A DNA stretch of 64,000 bases, taken from positions 620,001 to 684,000 of the forward strand of contig NZ_NEVL01000002.1 in the NCBI RefSeq assembly GCF_002261335.1, given 5' to 3'. Position numbers and translations under genes: made by a program. The stretch's first letter is position 1, and the number at the start of each line of letters is the position of its first letter. This document shows, in pieces, positions 51,483 through 60,352 of the stretch. The notes beneath the pieces are model-generated. The model was given only the letters and a program-made list of their open reading frames with translations, was not told the DNA's origin and ran no database searches. Origin of the DNA: Bordetella genomosp. 1 (GTDB lineage: Bacteria > Pseudomonadota > Gammaproteobacteria > Burkholderiales > Burkholderiaceae_B).

Positions 51483-52610
51483 ATGAGCGATAGCCGTTAC
51501 ACGGCACAGCATTCCACCGATCCGGACGAATTCGTCAAGATCGTCGATGTGGTCAAGATCTTCGGCGACACCGTCGCCGTCCGTTCGGTCAACCTGGCGG
51601 TCAAGCGCAACGAGATCTTCGCGTTGCTGGGCAGCTCGGGCAGCGGCAAGTCGACGCTGCTGCGGATGCTGGCCGGCTTCGAGGAGGCCACCTCGGGCCA
51701 GATCCTGCTCGACGGCGAAGACATCACGGCCGTGCCGCCCTACCGGCGGCCGGTCAACATGATGTTCCAGTCGTACGCGCTCTTCCCGCACATGACGGTC
51801 GAGGCCAACGTTGCCTTCGGCCTGAAGCAGGAGGGCGTGGACCGCGCCGAGATCCACGACCGCGTGTTCGAGGCGCTCGACCTGGTGCAGATGGCGGGCT
51901 ACTCGCGCCGCAAGCCGCACCAGCTCTCGGGCGGCCAGCAGCAGCGTGTGGCGCTGGCGCGCAGCCTGGTCAAGCGGCCCAAGCTGCTGCTGCTCGACGA
52001 GCCCATGTCGGCGCTCGACAAGCAGATCCGCCAGAAGACCCAGATCGAGCTGGTGAAGATCCTGGAGCAGGTCGGCGTGACCTGCATCATGGTCACGCAC
52101 GACCAGGAAGAGGCCATGACCATGGCGCATCGCCTGGCCGTCATGACCGAAGGCCAGATCGTGCAGTGCGGCTCGCCGCAAGACGTCTACAACTTCCCCA
52201 ACTCGCGCTTCGTCGCGGGCTTCATCGGCAGCACCAACCTCTTCACCGGCACCATCGTCGAGGACGAGCCCGATCACGTGGCCATCGAGAGCGAGGCGCT
52301 CACGCGCCCGCTCTACGTCAACCACGGCGTGAGCGAGCCGCTCGGCATGGAGGTGCACGTGTCGATCCGGCCCGAGCGCATGGTGGTCTCGCGCAACCAG
52401 CCCGAGAGCGACTACAACTGGGCCCACGGCATGGTGAGCCACATGGCGTGGATGGGCAGCTACGGCCTCTACCAGATCCGGCTCGATTCGGGCAAGGTCG
52501 TGGAGGCGAGCGTGCCCAGCCTGCAGCTGGGCGCGATGGACGCCCCGGGCATCGACGAAGAGATCTTCGTCAGCTGGGACGCCGACAGCGCCACGGTGCT
52601 GGCATCATGA
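51483..52610 (+). CDS. potG: Polyamine ABC transporter ATP-binding protein
   Basis: PotG is the ATPase of the putrescine importer. The 375-residue protein has Walker [10 protein letters not shown] (about residues 51-59), signature [12 protein letters not shown], Walker [14 protein letters not shown] and switch [10 protein letters not shown], then a TOBE domain with [15 protein letters not shown]. Its stop overlaps the potH start (ATGA), so the membrane subunits are coupled to it. Confidence 0.95.
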   Translation: MSDSRYTAQHSTDPDEFVKIVDVVKIFGDTVAVRSVNLAVKRNEIFALLGSSGSGKSTLLRMLAGFEEATSGQILLDGEDITAVPPYRRPVNMMFQSYALFPHMTVEANVAFGLKQEGVDRAEIHDRVFEALDLVQMAGYSRRKPHQLSGGQQQRVALARSLVKRPKLLLLDEPMSALDKQIRQKTQIELVKILEQVGVTCIMVTHDQEEAMTMAHRLAVMTEGQIVQCGSPQDVYNFPNSRFVAGFIGSTNLFTGTIVEDEPDHVAIESEALTRPLYVNHGVSEPLGMEVHVSIRPERMVVSRNQPESDYNWAHGMVSHMAWMGSYGLYQIRLDSGKVVEASVPSLQLGAMDAPGIDEEIFVSWDADSATVLAS

Positions 52611-53527
52611 AGCTGGGCGCGTTGCGTAGCTGGCTGCCGTCGGGGCGCGCCCTGGCGGTGGTGCCGCCGTTCCTGTGGCTGGCGCTGTTCCTGCTGGTGC
52701 CGTTCCTGCTGGTCTTCAAGATCAGCTTCGCGGAGCTGCAGTTCGGCATCCCGCCCTACACGCCGCTGGCCGAGTTCAAGGACGAGGCGGTGCAGCTCAG
52801 CCTGCATCTGCGCGGCTACATCCTGCTGTTCACCGACAGCCTGTATTTCGCCACCTACCTGAACTCGGTCAAGATGGCCGCGGTCACCACCGTGGTCTGC
52901 ATCCTGATCGGCTACCCGATGGCGTACTACATCGCGCGCTCGTCGCCCGCCATCCGCAACATCCTGCTGCTGGGCGTGATCCTGCCGTTCTGGACCTCGC
53001 TGCTGCTGCGCGTCTACGCCTGGGTCGGCATCCTGCGCAACGACGGCCTGCTGAACAAGGTGCTGATGGGCCTGGGCCTGACCGCCAGCCCGATCGAGAT
53101 CTACCGCACCGACCTGGCCGTGTACATCGGCATGGTCTATGCCTACCTGCCGTTCTTCATCCTGCCGCTCTATGCCAACCTGGTGAAGATGGACCTGCGC
53201 CTGCTCGAGGCCGCCTACGACCTGGGCGCCCGGCCCTGGCAAGCCTTCTGGCGCATCACCGTGCCGCTGTCGCGCCCGGGCGTGATCGCCGGCGCGATGC
53301 TGGTGTTCATCCCGGCCGTGGGCGAGTACGTGATCCCCGAGATGCTGGGCGGCGCCGACACGCTGATGATGGGCCGCGTGATGTGGAATGAATTCTTCAA
53401 CAACACCGACTGGCCGATGGCCTCGGCGGTGACCTGCGTGATGGTGCTGCTGCTGCTGGTGCCGCTGGCCCTGTTCCAGTACAACCAGGTCAAGCAGCAA
53501 CAGGTCGACAGCGGAGGCCGCCGATGA
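52607..53527 (+). CDS. potH: Polyamine ABC transporter permease PotH
   Basis: This is the first membrane subunit, 306 residues with six hydrophobic segments. A cytoplasmic lead ([13 protein letters not shown]) precedes the first helix. LLEAAYDLGARPWQAFWRITVPLSRPGVIAG is the EAA loop, and VFIPAVGEYVIPEMLGG is typical of PotH/PotB. It overlaps potG and potI by 4 bp each. Confidence 0.94.
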   Translation: MKLGALRSWLPSGRALAVVPPFLWLALFLLVPFLLVFKISFAELQFGIPPYTPLAEFKDEAVQLSLHLRGYILLFTDSLYFATYLNSVKMAAVTTVVCILIGYPMAYYIARSSPAIRNILLLGVILPFWTSLLLRVYAWVGILRNDGLLNKVLMGLGLTASPIEIYRTDLAVYIGMVYAYLPFFILPLYANLVKMDLRLLEAAYDLGARPWQAFWRITVPLSRPGVIAGAMLVFIPAVGEYVIPEMLGGADTLMMGRVMWNEFFNNTDWPMASAVTCVMVLLLLVPLALFQYNQVKQQQVDSGGRR

Positions 53528-54330
53528 AGGGTCCCAACAAGTCGATGCGCACCCTCGCGCTGGGCCTGGGCTACTTCTTTTTGTATGTGCCCATCCTCAG
53601 CCTGATGGTGTTTTCGTTCAACGATTCGCCGGTGGTCACCTCCTGGACCGGCTTCTCGTTGCGCTGGTACTCGGCGCTGTTCGCCGACGACGCGCTGCTG
53701 CGCGCCGCGTGGCTGTCGTTCCAGATCGCCGCGTTCACCGCCACGGCCGCCACCATCATCGGCACCTGGGCCGGTTACGTGCTGGCGCGCATGGGGCGGT
53801 TCCGCGGCTTCGGCCTCTACCTCGGCATGCTGAGCGCGCCGCTGGTGATCCCGGAGGTCGTGCTCGGCATCTCGCTGCTGCTGATGTTCGTCGAGATGCG
53901 CGGCACGCTGGGCTGGCCCGAGCAGAACGGCATGTTCACGATCTGGGTCGGCCACGTCACGCTGTGCATGGCCTTCGTCGCGGTGGTGATCCAGTCGCGC
54001 ATCCGCGACATGGACCGCTCGCTCGAAGAGGCCGCGCTGGACCTGGGCGCCACGCCGCTCAAGGTGTTCTTCTCGATCACCCTGCCGCTGATCGTGCCGG
54101 CGCTGGCCTCGGCCTGGCTGCTGTCGTTCACCCTGTCGCTCGACGACGTGGTGCTGGCCTCGTTCCTGTCGGGCCCGGGTTTCACGACCCTGCCCATGGA
54201 AGTGTTCTCGCGCGTGCGCCTGGGCCTCAAGCCCGAGGTCAATGCCCTGGCCACGCTGTTCATCCTGGCGGTCGGCACCTGCGTGATCGTGGCCAACCGC
54301 CTGCAAGTGCGCAAGGAAACCCAATCATGA
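53524..54330 (+). CDS. potI: Polyamine ABC transporter permease PotI
   Basis: This is the second membrane subunit, 268 residues with six helices. FFLYVPILSLMVFSFNDSPVVTSWTGFSLRWYSALF is the standard start, SLEEAALDLGATPLKVFFSITLPLIVPAL the EAA loop, and FTLSLDDVVLASFLSGPGFTTLPM the typical later segment. The next gene, of ArsC/Spx type, overlaps its stop by 4 bp, so the pot message continues. Confidence 0.94.
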   Translation: MKGPNKSMRTLALGLGYFFLYVPILSLMVFSFNDSPVVTSWTGFSLRWYSALFADDALLRAAWLSFQIAAFTATAATIIGTWAGYVLARMGRFRGFGLYLGMLSAPLVIPEVVLGISLLLMFVEMRGTLGWPEQNGMFTIWVGHVTLCMAFVAVVIQSRIRDMDRSLEEAALDLGATPLKVFFSITLPLIVPALASAWLLSFTLSLDDVVLASFLSGPGFTTLPMEVFSRVRLGLKPEVNALATLFILAVGTCVIVANRLQVRKETQS

Positions 54331-54683
54331 AGCAAACCACCCTCTACGGCCTGACCAAGTGCAGCACCTGCGTGAAGGCGCGGGAATGGCTCACCGCCCA
54401 TGGCGTGGCCCACGACTTCATCGATTACCGCGATCATCCCGTGCCCGCCGCCACGCTTGAGACCTGGGCCGAGCAGGTGGGCGGCTGGGAAAAGCTCGTG
54501 AACCGCACCTCCATGACGTGGCGCGCGCTGAGCGACGCGCAGAAGGCCGCGGCCACGCCGGCCCAATGGACGGCGCTGATCGCCGAGTATCCGGCGCTGG
54601 TGCGCCGCCCCGTCACGGTCACCGCCGATGGCGAGGTCAGCGTGGGCTTTTCCGAAAAGCGCTACACCGAACGCTTTGCCTGA
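54327..54683 (+). CDS. ArsC/Spx-family thioredoxin-fold protein (YffB-like), 118 aa
   Basis: This is a small thioredoxin-fold protein of the arsenate reductase family. LYGLTKCSTCVKAREWLTAHGVAHDFIDYRDHPV has a CxxC at residues 12-15, which is found in the YffB/Spx branch rather than in true plasmid ArsC. RRPVTVTADGEVSVGFSEKRY near the end is the conserved C-terminal motif with the cis-Pro. Classical arsenate reduction is not supported, since no ars genes are near. Its 4-bp overlap with potI shows translational coupling. A role in thiol redox is possible. Confidence 0.86.
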   Translation: MKQTTLYGLTKCSTCVKAREWLTAHGVAHDFIDYRDHPVPAATLETWAEQVGGWEKLVNRTSMTWRALSDAQKAAATPAQWTALIAEYPALVRRPVTVTADGEVSVGFSEKRYTERFA

Positions 54684-54684
54684 G

Positions 54685-55383
54685 ATGACGCGCGTGGCCC
54701 CCGGGCCGGCGCTGCCCGACAGCTTCTTCGACCGCGACGCCGCCACGCTGGCGCGCGATCTGCTGGGCAAGGTGATCCGGCGGCGCTGGCGCGGCCTGTG
54801 GCTGTCGGCCCGCATCATCGAAACCGAGGCCTACTACCTCGACGAGCGCGGCAGCCACGCCTCGCTCGGCTACACCCACAAGCGCCGCGCGCTGTTCATG
54901 GACGGCGGCGTGATCTACATGTATTACGCCCGCGGCGGCGACTCGCTGAACTTCAGCGCGCACGGCCCCGGCAACGCGGTGCTGATCAAGTCCGCGCATC
55001 CCTGGATCGATGCGGTCAGCGATGCGCGCGCGCTCGCATGCATGCAGCGGCTCAATCCCGACGCCCAGGGCCAGCCGCGCGCGCCCACCCGGCTGTGCGC
55101 CGGCCAGACGCTGCTGTGCCGCGCGCTCGGCCTGAAGGTGCCCGACTGGGACGGCAAGAAGTTCGATCCGCAACGATTCTTCGTGCAGGACGTGGGCGCC
55201 GATATGCCGCGCCTGATCTGCACCACGCGGCTCGGCATCCCGGCCGGGCGCGACGAGCACCTGCCATATCGCTTCGTCGATCCCGCCTACGCGGCGTTCT
55301 GCACGCGCAATCCGTTGCGGCGCGGCCAGCAGGCCGGCCGCGACTACGTGTGGATGGACCGCGACGGCGCCGAGCTGGCCTGA
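54685..55383 (+). CDS. mpg: DNA-3-methyladenine glycosylase (AAG/MPG family)
   Basis: This base-excision repair enzyme removes 3-methyladenine and other alkylated or deaminated purines. The 232-residue product shows ARDLLGKVIRR, IIETEAYY with the catalytic Glu, GSHASLGYTHKRRALFM, GVIYMYYARGGDSLNFSA and IKSAHPWID. The ATG at 54685 follows directly after the ArsC-like stop. It ends adjacent to the convergent yrbL-like gene with no gap at all (55383/55384). Confidence 0.92.
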   Translation: MTRVAPGPALPDSFFDRDAATLARDLLGKVIRRRWRGLWLSARIIETEAYYLDERGSHASLGYTHKRRALFMDGGVIYMYYARGGDSLNFSAHGPGNAVLIKSAHPWIDAVSDARALACMQRLNPDAQGQPRAPTRLCAGQTLLCRALGLKVPDWDGKKFDPQRFFVQDVGADMPRLICTTRLGIPAGRDEHLPYRFVDPAYAAFCTRNPLRRGQQAGRDYVWMDRDGAELA

Positions 55384-56109
55384 TCAGTCGGGGTCGGGCA
55401 CGGGCGCCGGCATGCGCGCGCGCAGCGCCGCATACTTGCGCATCACCCGGCGCCGGTTGAGCAAGCGGCTCCAGGCATGGATCGGAATCAACGGCAGCAC
55501 GCCGAAGCCGTCCACCAGGTACAGGCCGGGCCGGCCCTCGGCGTTGTAGCCGCAGGCCACGTTGCTGGCCGACATGTCGTGGATCACGAGGTGGGCGTCG
55601 GCCAGGTCGGCAAAGAATTCGTCCAGCTTGGCCGCCAGCGTGACCGTGAACCGGCCCTGCCGGGCCAGGTCGGCGACCGTGGGCGCCAGCCCGCCGTTGC
55701 CGTCGCTGATCCTCTCCACCAGCAGGCCCAGGCCCAGGCTGGTCTGCGCCGCGCCCAGGATGCGCGCCATCGGCACCTGCCAGACCCCCGACGGACGGGT
55801 GGTGGTGCACACGTATTCCGAGAATTCGTTGAGGTAGACGCGGTAGGCGCTCTCGCGCTGGAACTGCTTGTACCAGCGCTTGAACGGCCGCGCCTGCAGA
55901 TAGACCGCGCGCGCCTGCATGTCCATCACCTTGATGAGCAGGCCGGGTTCGTGCGGATGCTGGAACACGTAGCGGTCGCCGCCCTGGGCGAGCGGCGTGG
56001 CACCCGACAGATCGATCGGCCCGAACACGGCCTGCACCCCGGGGGCGGCCGCGTCACCGGTCGGGAGCGCCGGGGCAGCAGAGGCGGACGGCAGGGGCGG
56101 GGCGGACAC
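55384..56109 (-). CDS. yrbL: YrbL-like kinase-fold protein, 241 aa
   Basis: This is similar to the PhoP-regulated YrbL protein, which has a protein-kinase-like fold and no proven activity. FGPIDLSGATPLAQGGDRYVFQHPHEPGLLIKVM resembles an N-lobe with the ATP Lys, and DAHLVIHDMSASNVACG plus LYLVDGFG resemble catalytic and metal loops. YRVYLNEFSEYV fits the family. The start is GTG 56109 with no clear ribosome-binding site. It is divergent from rmuC over a 164-bp gap that has two palindromes. Confidence 0.75.
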   Translation of the reverse strand: MSAPPLPSASAAPALPTGDAAAPGVQAVFGPIDLSGATPLAQGGDRYVFQHPHEPGLLIKVMDMQARAVYLQARPFKRWYKQFQRESAYRVYLNEFSEYVCTTTRPSGVWQVPMARILGAAQTSLGLGLLVERISDGNGGLAPTVADLARQGRFTVTLAAKLDEFFADLADAHLVIHDMSASNVACGYNAEGRPGLYLVDGFGVLPLIPIHAWSRLLNRRRVMRKYAALRARMPAPVPDPD

Positions 56110-56141
56110 GGCGAGGTCGGACCAAAGGAAGAATTCTCGAT

Positions 56142-56216
56142 GTTAACTTTTTTAACCCGGCGCCGGCGCGGCTGGCGCGGCCATACAACAGTCCGGGCGC
56201 GCCAGCGCTGGCGCGG
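56142..56216. promoter_or_regulatory. Two palindromes between yrbL-like and rmuC
   Basis: GTTAA (56142-56146) and TTAAC (56152-56156) flank CTTTT; CGCGCCAGC/GCTGGCGCG (56198-56215) is a perfect 18-bp palindrome. The 10-mer GCTGGCGCGG occurs at 56171-56180 and again at 56207-56216. They lie in the shared promoter region; no regulator can be named. Confidence 0.4.
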
Positions 56217-56273
56217 ATTGAGGCAGAATCGCAGCTGTGCGCATGGCGTGTCTTTGAAGGCAGGGAGAGCGGG

Positions 56274-57632
56274 TTGGAACCGATGCAGATGTGGGTCATG
56301 GTGGGCGCGGGCGCCGCGGTGCTGGCGGCGTTGTTCGCGCTCGGCGCGTTGCTGCGCGCCGGTCGCGCGCCGGGCGTGGACGGGGTGCAGGACGGCCTCG
56401 AGCGCCTGGAGCGGCTGGTGCGCAGCGAGATGGCCGAGAGCCAACGCGGGCTGCGCGCGGAGCTGGCCGAGTCGAGTCGGGCGTTGCGCGCGGAGCTGAT
56501 GCAGACCCAGGAAGACCTGCGCGCCTCGCTGGCGCGCGATGGCCGCGAGGCGCGCGAGGAATATGCGGCTTCGCTGGCACGCTTCGCCGCGCAGTTCGGC
56601 GAGCGCCTGCAGGGCCTGGTCGAGCTCAACGACCGCCGCATGGCCGAGGTGCGCCAGACCGTGGACGCGCGCCTGCAGGCGCTGCAGGCCGACAATGGCG
56701 CACGGCTCGAGGAGATGCGCCGCACCGTCGACGAAAAGCTGCACGCCACGCTCGAGCAGCGCCTGGGCGAGTCGTTCAAGCTGGTGTCCGAGCGCCTGGA
56801 GGCCGTGCACAAGGGCCTGGGCGAGATGCAGACCCTGGCCTCGGGCGTGGGCGATCTGCGGCGCGTGCTCACCAACGTGAAGTCGCGCGGAACCTGGGGC
56901 GAGGTGCAGCTCGCGCGCCTGATCGAAGACACGATGACGGCCGACCAGTACGCGCGCAACGTGAAGCCGATTCCCGGCAGCGACGCGATCGTCGAGTTCG
57001 CCATCCGGCTGCCGGGGCGCGAGGCGGGCGGCCAGCCGGTCTGGCTGCCGGTCGACGCCAAGTTCCCCAAGGAAGAATACGAGCGCCTGCTCGATGCGCA
57101 GGAGGCCGCCGACGCGGAGGCCGCGCGCCAGGCCGGCAGTGCGCTGGCGCGTGCGGTCGAGGCCCAGGCCCGGCTGATCGCGAGCAAGTACGTGGCGCCG
57201 CCGCACACCACCGATTTCGCCATCATGTTCCTGCCCACCGAAGGCCTCTACGCCGAGGTGCTGCGCCAGCCCGGCCTGGTCGACCGGCTGCACGGCCTGC
57301 GCGTGAACGTGGCCGGGCCCACCAACCTGGCGGCGCTGCTCAACAGCCTGCAGATGGGCTTTCGCACGCTGGCCATCGAGCAGCGCTCGTCGGAGGTGTG
57401 GCAGGTGCTGCGCGCGGTCAAGACCGAGTTCGCCAAGTTCGGCGACGCGCTGGCCAGCGTCAAGAAATCGCTCGACAACGCCAGCACCAAGATCGGCGCC
57501 ACCGAGGTGCGCACCCGCGCGATGCTGCGCAACCTCAAGAGCGTGGAGGCGCTGCCGGAGGCCGAGACGCAGCAGTTGCTCGGCCCCGCCGAAACGCCGG
57601 CCGACGACGAACCCGATACACTAGGGCGTTAA
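56274..57632 (+). CDS. rmuC: DNA recombination protein RmuC
   Basis: RmuC limits DNA inversion between short repeats and is predicted to be a nuclease-like, coiled-coil protein. The 452-residue protein has one N-terminal hydrophobic segment (MWVMVGAGAAVLAALFALGALL), a long charged coiled coil to about residue 190, and the RmuC domain VLTNVKSRGTWGEVQLARLIE, VWLPVDAKFPKEEYERLLDA and DFAIMFLPTEGLYAEV. The TTG start at 56274 was preferred because AGGGAG lies 6 bp before it; ATG 56283 is the alternative. The AidB-like gene follows after 76 bp. Confidence 0.93.
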   Translation: MEPMQMWVMVGAGAAVLAALFALGALLRAGRAPGVDGVQDGLERLERLVRSEMAESQRGLRAELAESSRALRAELMQTQEDLRASLARDGREAREEYAASLARFAAQFGERLQGLVELNDRRMAEVRQTVDARLQALQADNGARLEEMRRTVDEKLHATLEQRLGESFKLVSERLEAVHKGLGEMQTLASGVGDLRRVLTNVKSRGTWGEVQLARLIEDTMTADQYARNVKPIPGSDAIVEFAIRLPGREAGGQPVWLPVDAKFPKEEYERLLDAQEAADAEAARQAGSALARAVEAQARLIASKYVAPPHTTDFAIMFLPTEGLYAEVLRQPGLVDRLHGLRVNVAGPTNLAALLNSLQMGFRTLAIEQRSSEVWQVLRAVKTEFAKFGDALASVKKSLDNASTKIGATEVRTRAMLRNLKSVEALPEAETQQLLGPAETPADDEPDTLGR

Positions 57633-57708
57633 GCGCGCCTGCCGCACCGCCCAGCCGCTGGGCGGGCAACGCCGCAATCCGGCAGGCGTCGGTCCGCAAG
57701 GAGACGCC

Positions 57709-59370
57709 ATGCAGCCGTTCTTCACGCATGCGGTCACCAATCAGGTGCCGCCCCTGGACGATTACTCGCTCTACGACACCGACCCGGTGCTCGCCGCCGC
57801 GCTGGCGCGCGAGGGCGCCAGCGCACACGAGGCCGAGCTGCGCGAGCACGGTGCCTGGCTCGGCCGGGCCCAGACCCTCGCCGCCGGCGAGGAGGCCAAC
57901 CGCCATCCGCCCGAGCTGCATGCCTACGATCGCAACGGCCATCGCATCGATCGCGTCGCCTTCCATCCCGCCTGGCACCAGCTCATGAGCGGCATCGCCG
58001 CGCGCGGCCTGCACAACCGCGCATGGGTGCGTCCCGGCCCGGGCGCACAGGTTGCGCGCGCAGCCGGTTTCCTGATGCAGGGCCAGGTCGAGGCCGGCAC
58101 GCTGTGCCCCACCACCATGACCTACGCGGCCTATCCGCTGCTCGCGCGCGAGCCGGCCGGCGCGATCGACTTCGCCCATGCCTGGATGCCGCGCCTGGGC
58201 TCGCGCGTGTTCGATCCGGCCGACGCGCCGGTCACGGCCAAGCAGGGCGCGCTGATCGGCATGGGGCTCACCGAGAAGCAGGGCGGCTCCGACCTGCGCG
58301 CCATCACGACGCACGCCGCGCCCGAGGGCGCCGCCGGCCGCGGCCGGGTCTACCGCCTCACCGGCCACAAATGGTTTTTCTCGGTGCCGCAGGCCGACGC
58401 CCATCTGGTGCTCGCGCGCAGCGACGCCGGACTGGGCTGCTTCTTCGTGCCGCGCTGGATCCCCGACGGGCCGCGCAACGCGGTGCGGGTGCGGCGCCTG
58501 AAAGACAAGCTCGGCAATCGCAGCAACGCCAGCGCCGAGGTCGAGTTCGAGGAGGCCTGGGGCGTGATGGTGGGCGAGCCCGAGCGCGGCCTGGCGCTGC
58601 TGCTGGAGATGGCCGCCACCACGCGGCTGGACTGCGTGCTGGGCAGCGCCGCGCTGCTGCGCCAGGGCGTGGTGCAGGCGCTGCACCACACGCGTCAGCG
58701 CCAGGCCTTCGGCCGCGCCCTGCTCGACCAGCCCGCCATGCGCGCCGTGCTGGCCGACCTCGCGCTGGAGTCGGAGGCCGCCACCACGCTGGGGCTGCGG
58801 CTGGCGCGCGCCATGGACGAACGCGAGTCGCCCGCCGCGCGTGCGCTGCTGCGCGTGGGCACGCCGGCGGCCAAGCTGTGGGTCTGCAAGCGCGCCGTGC
58901 TGGCGCTCGGCGAGTGCCTGGAGGCGCTGGGCGGCAACGGTTACGTGGAGGAGGCGCCGCTGGCGCGGCTCTATCGCGAAGCGCCGGTGAATTCGGTCTG
59001 GGAGGGCTCGGGCAACGTGATGGCGCTCGACGTGCTGCGCGCGCTCACGCGCGAGCCCGACGTGCTCGAGGCCGTGCGGGCGGAGCTCGGCATCGCGGCC
59101 GGCCGCGATCCGCGCTACGACGCCGAATGCGATCGCTGGTTCGCCCGCGCCGCCGGTGCAAGCGCCGATGGCGAGGCCGGCGCGCGGGCGCTGGCGGCCG
59201 GGCTGGCGCGGCTGTGGCAGGCGGCCCTGCTGCTGCGGCACGCGCCGGCGCCGGTCGGGCAGGCCTTCGTGGCGACCCGGCTGGCCAGCGGCGGCACGCT
59301 GTGGGGCGAGGGCTGGGCCGGCGTCGATGTGGCCCCCATACTTTCGCGGGCGTGGCCGGGCATCTGCTAA
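57709..59370 (+). CDS. AidB-like acyl-CoA dehydrogenase family protein, 553 aa
   Basis: This belongs to the AidB branch of acyl-CoA dehydrogenases, which in E. coli is induced by alkylation and binds DNA, and elsewhere works as an isovaleryl-CoA dehydrogenase. HAVTNQVPPLDDYSLYDTDPVL is the N-terminal signature. GLTEKQGGSDLRA is the flavin segment, LKDKLGNRSNASAEVEFEEAWG follows, and SVWEGSGNVMALDVLRAL carries the acid at the usual catalytic place. ATG 57709 follows AAGGAGA. Its neighbours rmuC and rpiA give no pathway. A DNA repair role is suggested only by family. Confidence 0.88.
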   Translation: MQPFFTHAVTNQVPPLDDYSLYDTDPVLAAALAREGASAHEAELREHGAWLGRAQTLAAGEEANRHPPELHAYDRNGHRIDRVAFHPAWHQLMSGIAARGLHNRAWVRPGPGAQVARAAGFLMQGQVEAGTLCPTTMTYAAYPLLAREPAGAIDFAHAWMPRLGSRVFDPADAPVTAKQGALIGMGLTEKQGGSDLRAITTHAAPEGAAGRGRVYRLTGHKWFFSVPQADAHLVLARSDAGLGCFFVPRWIPDGPRNAVRVRRLKDKLGNRSNASAEVEFEEAWGVMVGEPERGLALLLEMAATTRLDCVLGSAALLRQGVVQALHHTRQRQAFGRALLDQPAMRAVLADLALESEAATTLGLRLARAMDERESPAARALLRVGTPAAKLWVCKRAVLALGECLEALGGNGYVEEAPLARLYREAPVNSVWEGSGNVMALDVLRALTREPDVLEAVRAELGIAAGRDPRYDAECDRWFARAAGASADGEAGARALAAGLARLWQAALLLRHAPAPVGQAFVATRLASGGTLWGEGWAGVDVAPILSRAWPGIC

Positions 59371-59424
59371 ATTGCAGGCCTCGCGCAGGATTTCCTTCAT
59401 CGCTTTTTTCGCGTACTTCCGCAC

Positions 59425-60105
59425 ATGCTCACTCAGCAAGAACTCAAGCAGCAAGCCGCCGACGCGGCCCTCGAACTGGTCGAACAGGTGGCCGGCCCCG
59501 ATGTCGTGATCGGCGTGGGCACCGGCTCGACGGCCGACCTCTTCATCGACGGGCTGGCCCGCTTCAAGGGCCGCATCCGCGCCACGGTCGCCAGCTCGGA
59601 GCGCAGCGCCGCCCGCCTGGCCGGTCACGGCCTGCCGGTGCTGGACCTCAACGAGGTCGAGCACATGCCCATCTACGTCGACGGCGCCGACGAGATCGAC
59701 GCGCGGCTTTCGATGATCAAGGGTGGCGGCGGCGCGCTCACGCGCGAGAAGATCGTGGCCTCGGTGGCCGCGCGCTTCGTCTGCATCGCCGACGAGTCCA
59801 AGCTGGTCGAGCGCCTCGGCGCGTTTCCGCTGCCGGTGGAAGTGATCCCGATGGCGCGCGCCAGCGTGGCGCGCGCGCTGGCCGCGCTGGGCGGCACGCC
59901 GCGCCTGCGCGAGGGCTTCATCACCGACAACGGCAATGAGATCCTCGACGTGGCCGGCCTGTCGATCGAAGACGCGCCCGGCTTCGAGGCCCGCATCAAC
60001 AACCTCCCCGGCGTGGTCACGGTCGGCCTGTTCGCCATCGCCGGCGCCGACGTGGCGCTGCTCGCCACGCAGAACGGCATCCGCCGTCTCGAACGCAAGG
60101 CCTGA
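59425..60105 (+). CDS. rpiA: Ribose-5-phosphate isomerase A
   Basis: RpiA interconverts ribose 5-phosphate and ribulose 5-phosphate in the pentose phosphate pathway. The 226-residue protein shows [56 protein letters not shown] with the catalytic Asp/Lys region, and [11 protein letters not shown]. Length is normal. The spacing of 54 bp from the AidB-like gene leaves room for its own promoter; the ribosome-binding site is weak. Confidence 0.97.
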   Translation: MLTQQELKQQAADAALELVEQVAGPDVVIGVGTGSTADLFIDGLARFKGRIRATVASSERSAARLAGHGLPVLDLNEVEHMPIYVDGADEIDARLSMIKGGGGALTREKIVASVAARFVCIADESKLVERLGAFPLPVEVIPMARASVARALAALGGTPRLREGFITDNGNEILDVAGLSIEDAPGFEARINNLPGVVTVGLFAIAGADVALLATQNGIRRLERKA

Positions 60106-60243
60106 GCGCCTGCGCGGGCCGGCGCGCGGCAGCGCCCGGCCTGGCGGCTCGCCGCAAGGCGCGAGCCCGGATCGCGTGATCGCGCCCACCCGCGCGGCCG
60201 CCGCGCCACACCGGCGCGGCGCGCTTGCAGGGCATCTCCCGCC

Positions 60244-60272
60244 CATTCATAATCCTGTCACATCCGAGTCAT
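60244..60272 (+). promoter_or_regulatory. Pho box: three phased 7-bp PhoB half-sites
   Basis: CATTCAT (60244-60250), CTGTCAC (60255-60261) and GAGTCAT (60266-60272) are 7-bp direct repeats with exact 11-bp periodicity, separated by 4-bp spacers. They match the PhoB half-site CTGTCAT at 5, 6 and 5 of 7 positions. The box is 81 bp before phoU, a gene of the phosphate regulon. Confidence 0.75.
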
Positions 60273-60352
60273 AACCTTGCGGGTCGGCAGGTCCCCCGCG
60301 CACATTACCCAGAGGGGACATAACGATGAGATCAACCTCGCAGGGAGTCCGG

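Noticed and set aside
54327-54683. True arsenate reductase
   Set aside because: The CxxC site and C-terminal motif fit the YffB/Spx branch, and there are no arsenic resistance genes nearby.
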